Shown here: positions 21,413 to 29,925 of the stretch, piece after piece
Layout: the number at the start of each line of letters is the position of its first letter
Numbering within the stretch: position 1 is the stretch's first letter
NCBI RefSeq assembly: GCF_003151135.1
Contig: NZ_QEQK01000002.1
Span: forward strand, 156,972 to 220,971
Direction of reading: 5' to 3'
DNA length: 64,000 nt
Source of the DNA: Abyssibacter profundi
Lineage (GTDB): Bacteria > Pseudomonadota > Gammaproteobacteria > Nevskiales > OUC007
The notes under the pieces: generated by a model
Database searches by the model: none
Seen by the model: the letters and a program-made list of their open reading frames with translations, nothing else
What the model was told of the DNA's origin: nothing
Translations under genes and position numbers: made by a program

Positions 21413-22662
21413 GCGAAATCCTCCATCGCCTCGGCACCGGGGAGTCGTGAGACCAGATGGCGGCGCACGGTGTCGCGAAACACCTTCGGAACCCGCTGCA
21501 GAGCTGGCCGCACAAAGCTTTGAATCAGCAGGGCCCGGGCCGCATCGCGGGGCACGCCCCGGGTGCGCAGATAAAACTCAGCCTCGTCGTCCAGCTGACC
21601 CACAGTCGAACCGTGGGCGCAGGCGACGTCATCGGCATAAATTTCCAGTTCCGGCTTCACATTGGCCTCGGCGCCGGGGGTGAGCAGCAGACTGGCCAGC
21701 TGCTGCTCCGAATCGGTTCCGTCAGCGCCGCGCGCCACGTGGACGAGGGTGTCGAGAATGACACGTCCCCGATCCCGCGCCAGGGCGCGGCCGGTCGTCC
21801 GGCTGCTGCAGTTCGGCGCGAGGTGGTCGATGCGCAGTTGGTGATCGGCGTGGGACTTGCCACCGGCAAACAGCAGGGACTGAACGTGACAACTGGCGCG
21901 CTCGCCAACGAGCTGGGCCCGGACGTCCAGCCGGCCGGGGCGGGCACCCAGCTCGAGTAAATTGGCCGTGAGGCTGGCATCCCGGTCGATGCGCGCGTCG
22001 ATGAGATCGACCTGCTTGTGGCGTTCGGAGGTGTCCTGCAATCGGGTCAGGTTCAGGTTGGCGCCGGCAGCGAGTGTCAGCGTCCAGTTCTGGGTGGACA
22101 GGGCTGTCGCCTCATGGCTAAGCGACTGCTCCAAGATGGTGGCCGTCGCGCCGGGCTCGAGCACGATGTGATGGCGCAGGTGATGCATGCTGCCGTTGGC
22201 GTTTTCGCTGGTCAGATTCACCACTTCCAGCGGCCGGGGCAGGCTGACGCCCTCGGGCACACGCAGTCGCAGCCCATGGCGCGCGAGCGCGACATTCAAG
22301 CCCGCGACGGCATGCAAGGGCTCGCCATCCGGCGGGGCGACGGACTCGGCTTCCCATTCCACGCCCGACGGCAGCTCGCCAATGCTGGAGCGCGTGATGT
22401 CGAAGATCCCGTTAATGAACACAAAACGGTCGGTGTCCGGCAGCAAGGCCACTTCCGGAACCGTGTCCTCGGACACCACTGCGGCGACCCAGGGCGTATC
22501 GGCGAGGTCGCTCAGATCCGTGTACTTCCAGGCTTCTAATCGCTTGGACGGAAAACCCTCGTGCTGCAGCTTGGCCAGCGCCTGTGTGCGCCAGCCACGC
22601 TCGTTACTTGGCCAGACGCCCGACTCGAAGACGTTTTCCAGGGTGTCGAATGCAACAGACAT
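21409..22662 (-). CDS. sufD: Fe-S cluster assembly protein SufD
   Basis: SufD pairs with SufB in the SufBC2D scaffold and is needed for iron entry. The 417-residue beta-helix protein has the N-terminal KRLEAWKYTDLSDLA, an SHADHQLRIDHLAPNCSSR segment and the C-terminal core family stretch ACAHGSTVGQLDDEAEFYLRTRG. Its start overlaps the sufC stop by one base and its stop overlaps sufS, showing a tightly coupled operon. Confidence 0.94.
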   Translation of the reverse strand: MSVAFDTLENVFESGVWPSNERGWRTQALAKLQHEGFPSKRLEAWKYTDLSDLADTPWVAAVVSEDTVPEVALLPDTDRFVFINGIFDITRSSIGELPSGVEWEAESVAPPDGEPLHAVAGLNVALARHGLRLRVPEGVSLPRPLEVVNLTSENANGSMHHLRHHIVLEPGATATILEQSLSHEATALSTQNWTLTLAAGANLNLTRLQDTSERHKQVDLIDARIDRDASLTANLLELGARPGRLDVRAQLVGERASCHVQSLLFAGGKSHADHQLRIDHLAPNCSSRTTGRALARDRGRVILDTLVHVARGADGTDSEQQLASLLLTPGAEANVKPELEIYADDVACAHGSTVGQLDDEAEFYLRTRGVPRDAARALLIQSFVRPALQRVPKVFRDTVRRHLVSRLPGAEAMEDFA

Positions 22663-23411
22663 CAGGCTGCTTCACCCGTGACCCAGCCATAGCCCCGGGC
22701 TTCCAGCTCACGCGCCAAGTCCTCACCACCCGAACGCACGATGCGGCCTCCGGCGAGCACGTGCACGTGATCGGGTTTCACGTAATCGAGCAGGCGCTGG
22801 TAATGGGTGATGAGCACGAAAGCGCGGTCCGGCCCGCGCAAAGCGTTAATGCCATTGCTGACCAGTTTGAGCGCATCGATGTCCAGGCCGGAGTCGGTTT
22901 CGTCAAGCACGGCCAGGGCCGGCTTGAGCAGCTGCATCTGGACGATTTCATTCCGTTTTTTCTCGCCGCCAGAGAAACCCTCGTTCACCCCGCGGTGGAT
23001 CATGTCAGTCGGCAGGTCCATGGATTCCATGGCCTGACGGATCTCCGCCAGAAACCCCATGGCATCGATTTCGGGTTCGCCCCGGGCGGCCCGCCAAGCA
23101 TTGACCGCAGCTTTCAGGAAATAGGCGTTGGACACGCCGGGAATTTCAACCGGGTATTGAAAGCCCAGGAACAGGCCCGCGACTGCGCGCTCCTCGGGCT
23201 CCATGTCGAGCAGGTCCTGGCCGTTAAAGCGGACCGACCCCTCGGTGATCTCGTACCCGGGGCGACCGGATAGCACGCCACCCAGGGTCGACTTGCCGGA
23301 CCCGTTGGGCCCCATGACAGCGTGGACTTCGCCAGCGCCGATGGTCAGGTTGATGCCGTGGAGAATGGGCTTGTCCTCGACCTGGGCATGCAGATTCTTG
23401 ATTTCGAGCAT
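22662..23411 (-). CDS. sufC: Fe-S cluster assembly ATPase SufC
   Basis: SufC is the ABC-type ATPase of SufBC2D and drives conformational change during cluster assembly. From ATG 23411 it is 249 residues, the normal length, and has AGGA about 8 nt upstream; an ATG at 23420 is possible. A longer open frame to 23531 is rejected because it overlaps sufB. Motifs: Walker A MGPNGSGKSTLG, a Q-loop in FQYPVEIPGV, the signature FSGGEKKRNEI, Walker B LAVLDETDSGLDIDAL, and VLITHYQRLLDY. Confidence 0.96.
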   Translation of the reverse strand: MLEIKNLHAQVEDKPILHGINLTIGAGEVHAVMGPNGSGKSTLGGVLSGRPGYEITEGSVRFNGQDLLDMEPEERAVAGLFLGFQYPVEIPGVSNAYFLKAAVNAWRAARGEPEIDAMGFLAEIRQAMESMDLPTDMIHRGVNEGFSGGEKKRNEIVQMQLLKPALAVLDETDSGLDIDALKLVSNGINALRGPDRAFVLITHYQRLLDYVKPDHVHVLAGGRIVRSGGEDLARELEARGYGWVTGEAA

Positions 23412-23475
23412 GGTGTTCATCCTGTTGGCGTTGCCGCCGGTGCGGCAACGATGAAAAGTGGGCTGCGGGGGAGGG

Positions 23476-24927
<1,452 letters not shown>

Positions 24928-24928
24928 A

Positions 24929-25420
24929 TCAAGCTCTTGTCATACGTTGAATCGAATCGGCCGGCACGGTGACCGGGGCGGGCGGCGCAAAGCGACGGGC
25001 CAAGGCGGCAATCCGCCCTGACCCTGGAGAGGCCATGTCGGCCAACGACACCTGTTCCAATGCCATGCGCACGGCGCGGTTAATCAAGTGCCAGTTGCTA
25101 CGGGCACCACAGGACTGCTCGATCTCGCAGCGATGGTCGTGGATCGAGCACTCGGTTAAAGCGATCGGGCCTTCGATGGCTTCGATGATGGCGGTGACCG
25201 AGATATCGGCTGCCGGGCGGGCCAGCGCGTAGCCGCCATGGGCTCCACGTTCCGACTGCACCAGGCCGGCGCGCGCGAGGTCTTTCAAGACCTTGCGTGC
25301 CGCATCCACCGGCAGGTTCGCGGCGGCCGCCAAATCGGTTGCGCTGCGCCGACAATCGCTTTGCGCCAGCGTGGTCATGATGACCGTGCCGTAATCAGTC
25401 AGTTTGGATAGCCGTAGCAA
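24929..25420 (-). CDS. Rrf2-family SUF system Fe-S cluster regulator
   Basis: A 163-residue Rrf2/IscR-like repressor. The N-terminal winged helix ([19 protein letters not shown] ... [27 protein letters not shown]) is followed by a cluster-binding motif with Cys91, Cys98 and Cys104 in [16 protein letters not shown]. This fits the SUF-specific regulator group known from Xanthomonas relatives. It heads the suf operon and probably senses Fe-S supply. An AGGAC-N7-GTCCT palindrome lies 25 nt upstream, which suggests autoregulation. Confidence 0.92.
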   Translation of the reverse strand: MLRLSKLTDYGTVIMTTLAQSDCRRSATDLAAAANLPVDAARKVLKDLARAGLVQSERGAHGGYALARPAADISVTAIIEAIEGPIALTECSIHDHRCEIEQSCGARSNWHLINRAVRMALEQVSLADMASPGSGRIAALARRFAPPAPVTVPADSIQRMTRA

Positions 25421-25444
25421 GGACCGACACTCCTTCTTGGAAAG

Positions 25445-25461
25445 AGGACTTAATTGGTCCT
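25445..25461 (-). promoter_or_regulatory. candidate operator of the SUF regulator
   Basis: AGGAC, 7 nt of A/T-rich spacer, GTCCT: a perfect inverted repeat in the regulator's upstream region. IscR-type sites also have GAC ... GTC arms around an A/T-rich core. It lies between the regulator and the divergent thioesterase gene, so it could affect both. Confidence 0.5.
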
Positions 25462-25572
25462 AATTGTAGGCGCCATGCAGGGGATCCTCAAGCTGGGTCG
25501 GGCATTCGAACAACCACGCGGCCGGCCGGCGCCGACTCGCATCCATGCATTCGGGGTGGATAGACTGGTGGC

Positions 25573-26049
25573 ATGACAACAACCACCGCATCCTCGACTC
25601 CAGCCAGCCCGTCTTTCGATGTGCCCGATCCGTACGTCGAGGTCCGGCGGGTGGGTGAGGCCGATATCGATCGACTCGGACACACGAACAATGTGGTGTA
25701 TCTCGGATGGCTGGAGGCAGTGGCCTGGGCGCATTCCGAAGCACTCGGTCTGGACTGGGCGCTGTACCAACGCATTAATGCGGCGTTCGTGGCGCGTCGC
25801 CATACGTTGGATTATTTGCGCGCCACCCATGTGGGCGACGAATTGCACATTGCGACGTGGATTGCAGCCAACCCGGGGCGTGCGACCATGGACCGGGCGT
25901 ATCAGATTATTCGGGCCGCAGATGGCGTGACCGTGCTACGCGGCACAACGCAATGGGCCTGCGTGGATCTGCAAACCGGACGCCCGCGGCGCATGCCTCC
26001 AGAATTCGCTCAGGGCTTCAAGGCCGTTGCGACACAGGACCCGGACTAA
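25573..26049 (+). CDS. acyl-CoA thioesterase, 4HBT (hot-dog) family
   Basis: A 158-residue hot-dog fold protein of the YbgC/FadM type. The catalytic-loop motif is EADIDRLGHTNNVVYLGWLE (D-x-x-GHxNN), followed by RRHTLDYLRATHVGDELHIATWI. Such enzymes hydrolyse acyl-CoA thioesters; the substrate cannot be read from the sequence. It diverges from the suf operon and its 3' end overlaps the convergent hydrolase gene by 4 nt. Confidence 0.85.
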   Translation: MTTTTASSTPASPSFDVPDPYVEVRRVGEADIDRLGHTNNVVYLGWLEAVAWAHSEALGLDWALYQRINAAFVARRHTLDYLRATHVGDELHIATWIAANPGRATMDRAYQIIRAADGVTVLRGTTQWACVDLQTGRPRRMPPEFAQGFKAVATQDPD

Positions 26050-26585
26050 GGCGAAACGGCGTCCGTGCCGGCGACCAGGCGCGTCAGAAACCGATCGAAT
26101 AACTGCTCGATGAGCGGCAGGGCGTCGATCAGGCGATGACTGTCTTGAACCAGGTGCAATTCGGCTTGGTGCGTTTGCGCAAAGCGAATGGCCGACGCGG
26201 GCGGGATGATGTCGTCCTGCCAGCCATGGACCACGGCGCTGTGTCTGGGGATGCCGCTGGGTTCCTCGTCGAAACCCGGGTAGTAAAGCGCAGGGGCCAG
26301 CAGAAACAAGCCATTCGGTTGCAGGGCCTCACAGGCATGAGCGCTGACATAGCCCCCCATGGATGAGCCGCAAAGCACCAGCTGCTGCGCGCGCGGAGCC
26401 AGCGCACGTAGCTGGTCGACGCGGGCCTGGGGGTCTTGCGTGTGCCGGTAGTCGGGGCTCTCGACAGCGAAATGGTGCTGGCGTGCAACCTCGGCCAGGG
26501 CTTGAATCTTGGTGCCCCAGGGGCCGCTTTCCATGCCGTGAGCAAAGACGACGAGACGGTCCGTAGGCTTGGGTACTGTTGGCAT
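26046..26585 (-). CDS. small alpha/beta hydrolase
   Basis: A 179-residue serine hydrolase. The N-terminal VVFAHGMESGPWGTKIQAL supplies the oxyanion loop. The nucleophile is Ser75 in CGSSMGG, the acid is Asp124 or Asp125 in HGWQDDIIP, and the base is His150 in QDSHRL. It resembles YqiA/dienelactone-type esterases, but the substrate is unknown. The stop overlaps the thioesterase end by 4 nt (convergent). It diverges from a small unknown gene at 26627. Confidence 0.8.
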   Translation of the reverse strand: MPTVPKPTDRLVVFAHGMESGPWGTKIQALAEVARQHHFAVESPDYRHTQDPQARVDQLRALAPRAQQLVLCGSSMGGYVSAHACEALQPNGLFLLAPALYYPGFDEEPSGIPRHSAVVHGWQDDIIPPASAIRFAQTHQAELHLVQDSHRLIDALPLIEQLFDRFLTRLVAGTDAVSP

Positions 26586-26626
26586 GGCTCGAAGTTTGGG
26601 CTGGGATGCAGTCTAATCAGGCTGTC

Positions 26627-26914
26627 ATGGCGAGAACGAAGGCACAACGCAATCCCGAGCGGCTCGATATCCGTATGAGCTTTACCGTGCGGTACGGCGA
26701 GGAGCCGGACGACCAGCTGGTGGTCATGAATGAGCGACCGCTGAAGCTTGTGGGCAGCGTGTTCCGTTATCGCGACAAGATCATGCAGACGTTGGCATCG
26801 ACCTTGGTCAAGGTGGCCTTGCTTCAGCCCAAGGTTGCCAAGCGTGTGGTCGGTACGACACGCAAGGCAGGTCGGCGAGGGGCGCGTCGCACGCCGTCCG
26901 AGCGTCGTCGCTAG
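26627..26914 (+). CDS. small basic protein of unknown function
   Basis: A 95-residue protein I do not recognise. It starts MARTKAQRNPERLDIRMSFTVRYGEEPDDQLVVMNERPLK (quoted in part), has a moderately hydrophobic helix-like middle, and ends in an Arg/Lys-rich tail (TTRKAGRRGARRTPSERRR). The basic tail suggests nucleic-acid or membrane-phosphate binding, an inference only. ATG 26627 has AGG 7 nt upstream; an in-frame ATG at 26579 would overlap the divergent hydrolase gene. Confidence 0.5.
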   Translation: MARTKAQRNPERLDIRMSFTVRYGEEPDDQLVVMNERPLKLVGSVFRYRDKIMQTLASTLVKVALLQPKVAKRVVGTTRKAGRRGARRTPSERRR

Positions 26915-26986
26915 TCCCACCGCAGACGGAGGGCACTGACGCCAACCGCTGCACTGCTGTTTTCAGAATTCGGAAATGCAGGTCCC

Positions 26987-27274
26987 ATGCGTTACCTCTA
27001 CTACCTGAACTGCGCCATGATGGCGCTCTCGGCCGTGCTAACCGTCGTGCTGGCCGTGGTTTGTCTGATCTACGTGCTGTACCTCGGACGTGAGCCCCAG
27101 TTACAGCAGGAACTGCGGCTGCTGTTCGTGACCACGGGCTTGTTCGGTGTCATGACCGCCGGTGGCGTGGTTGCCGTGCTCGGCCAGCACCGCGGTCGGC
27201 CCTGGCACTGGGGCGGTTTGCTGATCTGGTCGGGCACTCTGGCCTTGACGCTAAGTCTGTTTGCGCCGGCCTGA
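26987..27274 (+). CDS. small inner-membrane protein, three predicted helices
   Basis: A 95-residue hydrophobic protein with membrane segments at about 8-32, 44-64 and 74-92, separated by short charged loops (LGREPQLQQELR and GQHRGRP). I do not recognise the family. It ends 2 nt before the membrane-anchored hydrolase at 27277, so the two are very likely co-transcribed and may act together. Confidence 0.65.
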   Translation: MRYLYYLNCAMMALSAVLTVVLAVVCLIYVLYLGREPQLQQELRLLFVTTGLFGVMTAGGVVAVLGQHRGRPWHWGGLLIWSGTLALTLSLFAPA

Positions 27275-27276
27275 CA

Positions 27277-28725
27277 TTGGACACGGTACTGATTCATCGA
27301 GCGCGTCAGTGGCGCGCGATCCCTGCCATCCTGGCGGCATTGATCTGGTTGGTCCTGTCACTGCAGGCAGCGCTGTGGGGCGCCGTACTGCTGGTGCCGG
27401 TTGCACTGTTGCTGGTCACGGGCAGTACCAGTGCCTGGCTCCACGCAGGTGACAGCCGGCCGCATCAGCTCATGGCCATTGGAAGCGTGCTGGGGGTGGT
27501 GTTGCTGCCGTTTGCGGGCTGGGCACTGGGGTGGTGGGCCTGGCTGCTTGCCGGGCTAGCTGTGGGGATCCTGCTGAGCTCCGGGTGGCTGGCGACGGTG
27601 GAGCAGCTACGCCCGGCGGGGGTTCCGAATCCGCCGGCCAGCATCGCGCTGTCGGCTAAGGTGGCATTGGATAACGCCTTGCTGGGCTATTTCGTAGGCA
27701 CGGCCCAGATTCCCGGTCCCGGCAATGCCCATCGCATCGCCCGTGAAATGATCGACGCTGATGCCCTGATGCGGGCGCGGGGATGGATCACCAATCCGGC
27801 CCAGTTTCACCGGGCACCGCCGCTGCCCTCGGATGTGAGCAGCCGGCAACGCAGGGTGATGGGGCAATCCTTTGTGCATTTACGCTGGACCAGCGGGTTT
27901 CAGCCGCATGCGGGGCTACCGGCCGCCGCTCGCTACATGGCGCATGACGGCCCCCGGCACATGCATGCCTGGATGCTGCAGCATGATGATGGACCCAGGC
28001 CTTGGTTGATTGCGATCCACGGGTATCGGATGGGAGTGCCGGGCATCGATTTGTCGCTGTTCTCGCCCCGGTGGTTGCACGAGCGTCTGGGACTGAACGT
28101 GCTGCTGCCGGTGCTGCCGCTACATGGACCACGTCGCATCGGCCGGCGGAGCGGCGATGGTTATCTCGGCGGCGAGTTTCTTGATCTGGTCCATGCACAA
28201 ACCCAGGCACTGCATGATCTCAGGGCTTCGGTACACTGGCTCAAGCAGGTGCAGCAGGCCGAGCGCATCGCGGTGCTGGGCTACAGCCTCGGTGGTTACA
28301 ACGCTTCGCTACTGGCGACCTACGAGGCCGAGCTGGACTGCGTGATTGCCGGGATCCCGCTTGCCGACGCCGCTGACGTGCTCTGGCGACATTTTCCCGT
28401 GTTGCCCAGGCGATCCATCGAAGCGCTGGGTGTGACCGAAGCCATGATGCGGGGTGTGATGCATCCACTGTCTCCGCTGGCTAGACCGTCGATGATTCGC
28501 TCGGACCGCTGCGCGGTGTTCGGTGCGGTTGCGGATCAGCTCGTGCCGCCGGCTCAGGTGCAACGGCTGGCCGCACACTGGGGACTGGACGCACCGACGT
28601 GGTACCGCGGGTCGCACCTGAGCGTGCGCCGCGAGGCGCTCGCCCGGTACGCAGTGGAGCGCGCATTGCTGGCGGCAGGAATGGTTGATCGGGAAGACAC
28701 CGCGCCTCGGCCGCTGATCGGATAG
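27277..28725 (+). CDS. alpha/beta hydrolase with N-terminal membrane domain
   Basis: A 482-residue protein. The first 120 residues contain about four membrane helices; a soluble alpha/beta hydrolase domain follows from about residue 220 (LIAIHGYRMG). A full catalytic triad is visible: Ser337 in GYSLGGYNAS, Asp420 in GAVADQLVPP and His447 in GSHLS. The TTG start at 27277 is forced by the preceding stop, and no ATG or GTG lies near. It is followed 28 nt later by a FabH-like gene, so a lipid or acyl substrate is plausible but unproven. Confidence 0.75.
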   Translation: MDTVLIHRARQWRAIPAILAALIWLVLSLQAALWGAVLLVPVALLLVTGSTSAWLHAGDSRPHQLMAIGSVLGVVLLPFAGWALGWWAWLLAGLAVGILLSSGWLATVEQLRPAGVPNPPASIALSAKVALDNALLGYFVGTAQIPGPGNAHRIAREMIDADALMRARGWITNPAQFHRAPPLPSDVSSRQRRVMGQSFVHLRWTSGFQPHAGLPAAARYMAHDGPRHMHAWMLQHDDGPRPWLIAIHGYRMGVPGIDLSLFSPRWLHERLGLNVLLPVLPLHGPRRIGRRSGDGYLGGEFLDLVHAQTQALHDLRASVHWLKQVQQAERIAVLGYSLGGYNASLLATYEAELDCVIAGIPLADAADVLWRHFPVLPRRSIEALGVTEAMMRGVMHPLSPLARPSMIRSDRCAVFGAVADQLVPPAQVQRLAAHWGLDAPTWYRGSHLSVRREALARYAVERALLAAGMVDREDTAPRPLIG

Positions 28726-28753
28726 AATCCGGCGAAATTCGTCGGAACCCGAC

Positions 28754-29872
28754 ATGACTCAAATCGTGATTTCCGGGACGGGGCTCTACACCCCGCCTGA
28801 ATCGATCAGCAACGAAGAACTGGTCGAGTGCTTCAACATCTGGGCGACGCGGTATAACACCGAACATGCCGAGGCGATTGCTGCTGGCAAGGTGGAACCC
28901 AAACCCCTCTCCAACGCGGAATTCATCGTCAAAGCCTCTGGCATCCGCAGTCGGCATGTCCTGGATAAGAAGGGCATCCTCGACCCTGAGATCATGCGGC
29001 CGCAGCTGCCCACCCGCGGCAATGATGAACCCTCGCAGATGTGCGAGATGGCCGTGGCCGCCGCGCGTGAGGCCCTGGCCGAGGCGGGCCGTGAACCAGC
29101 AGATGTCGACGCCGTGCTGTGCGCCGCGTCCAACATGCAGCGCTCATACCCCGCGGTCGCCGTGGAGATTCAGCACTATCTCGGCTGCGGTGGTTATGCC
29201 TATGACATGAACGTGGCCTGTGCCTCGGCCACCTTCGGCATTCAGGCTGCCGTGGACGCGCTGAGTGCCGGACACGCTCGCTGTGTGCTGATGGTGAATC
29301 CCGAGATTTGTTCAGGCCACCTGAATTTCCGTGATCGCGATAGCCACTTCATTTTCGGGGACGCCTGCACCGCGGTGGTGCTGGAGCGCGCGGATGATGC
29401 GCGCGATGGCGGCTTCGAGGTGATCGGCACCCGTCTCAAGACCCATTTTTCCAGCAATATCCGTAACAACGCGGGCTTTCTGAATCGGGCAGAGATCACG
29501 CCGCGCTCCGCAGATGACCGGCTGTTCATCCAGGAGGGGCGACGTGTGTTCAAGGACGTCGTGCCGATGGTGGTGGAACTGATCGGCTCGCATCTTGGCG
29601 CGCATGATCTGGCCCCTGCCGAAGTGCGACGGTTCTGGTTGCACCAAGCCAATCTCAACATGAATCAGCTGATCAGCAAGCGCTTGCTGGGTCGTGAGCC
29701 CAGTGATCAGGAAGCGCCGGTCGTGCTGGATGAGTACGCCAACACCAGCTCCGCTGGTTCTGTCATCGCTTTCCATAAATACAAGAGCGGCCTGGCTGCA
29801 GGCGACGTGGCCGTGCTCTGCGCGTTTGGCGCGGGCTACTCGGCCGGTTCCGTCATTCTGCGACAGCGCTAA
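28754..29872 (+). CDS. beta-ketoacyl-ACP synthase III-like enzyme (PA3286 type)
   Basis: A 372-residue thiolase-fold condensing enzyme. The triad is Cys156 in MNVACASATFG, His297 in FWLHQANLN and Asn330 in DEYANTSSAG. The NFRDRDSHFIFGDACTAVVLE stretch and the overall length resemble the Pseudomonas aeruginosa PA3286 enzyme, which shunts octanoyl-CoA from beta-oxidation into fatty-acid synthesis, rather than housekeeping FabH. Substrate preference here is inferred from that similarity. It lies between the membrane hydrolase and pepN. Confidence 0.85.
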   Translation: MTQIVISGTGLYTPPESISNEELVECFNIWATRYNTEHAEAIAAGKVEPKPLSNAEFIVKASGIRSRHVLDKKGILDPEIMRPQLPTRGNDEPSQMCEMAVAAAREALAEAGREPADVDAVLCAASNMQRSYPAVAVEIQHYLGCGGYAYDMNVACASATFGIQAAVDALSAGHARCVLMVNPEICSGHLNFRDRDSHFIFGDACTAVVLERADDARDGGFEVIGTRLKTHFSSNIRNNAGFLNRAEITPRSADDRLFIQEGRRVFKDVVPMVVELIGSHLGAHDLAPAEVRRFWLHQANLNMNQLISKRLLGREPSDQEAPVVLDEYANTSSAGSVIAFHKYKSGLAAGDVAVLCAFGAGYSAGSVILRQR

Positions 29873-29925
29873 GGCGCTCGTCGCTGGCGCACCGATTCTG
29901 GTGCCCAACCACCCACAGAATTTCC

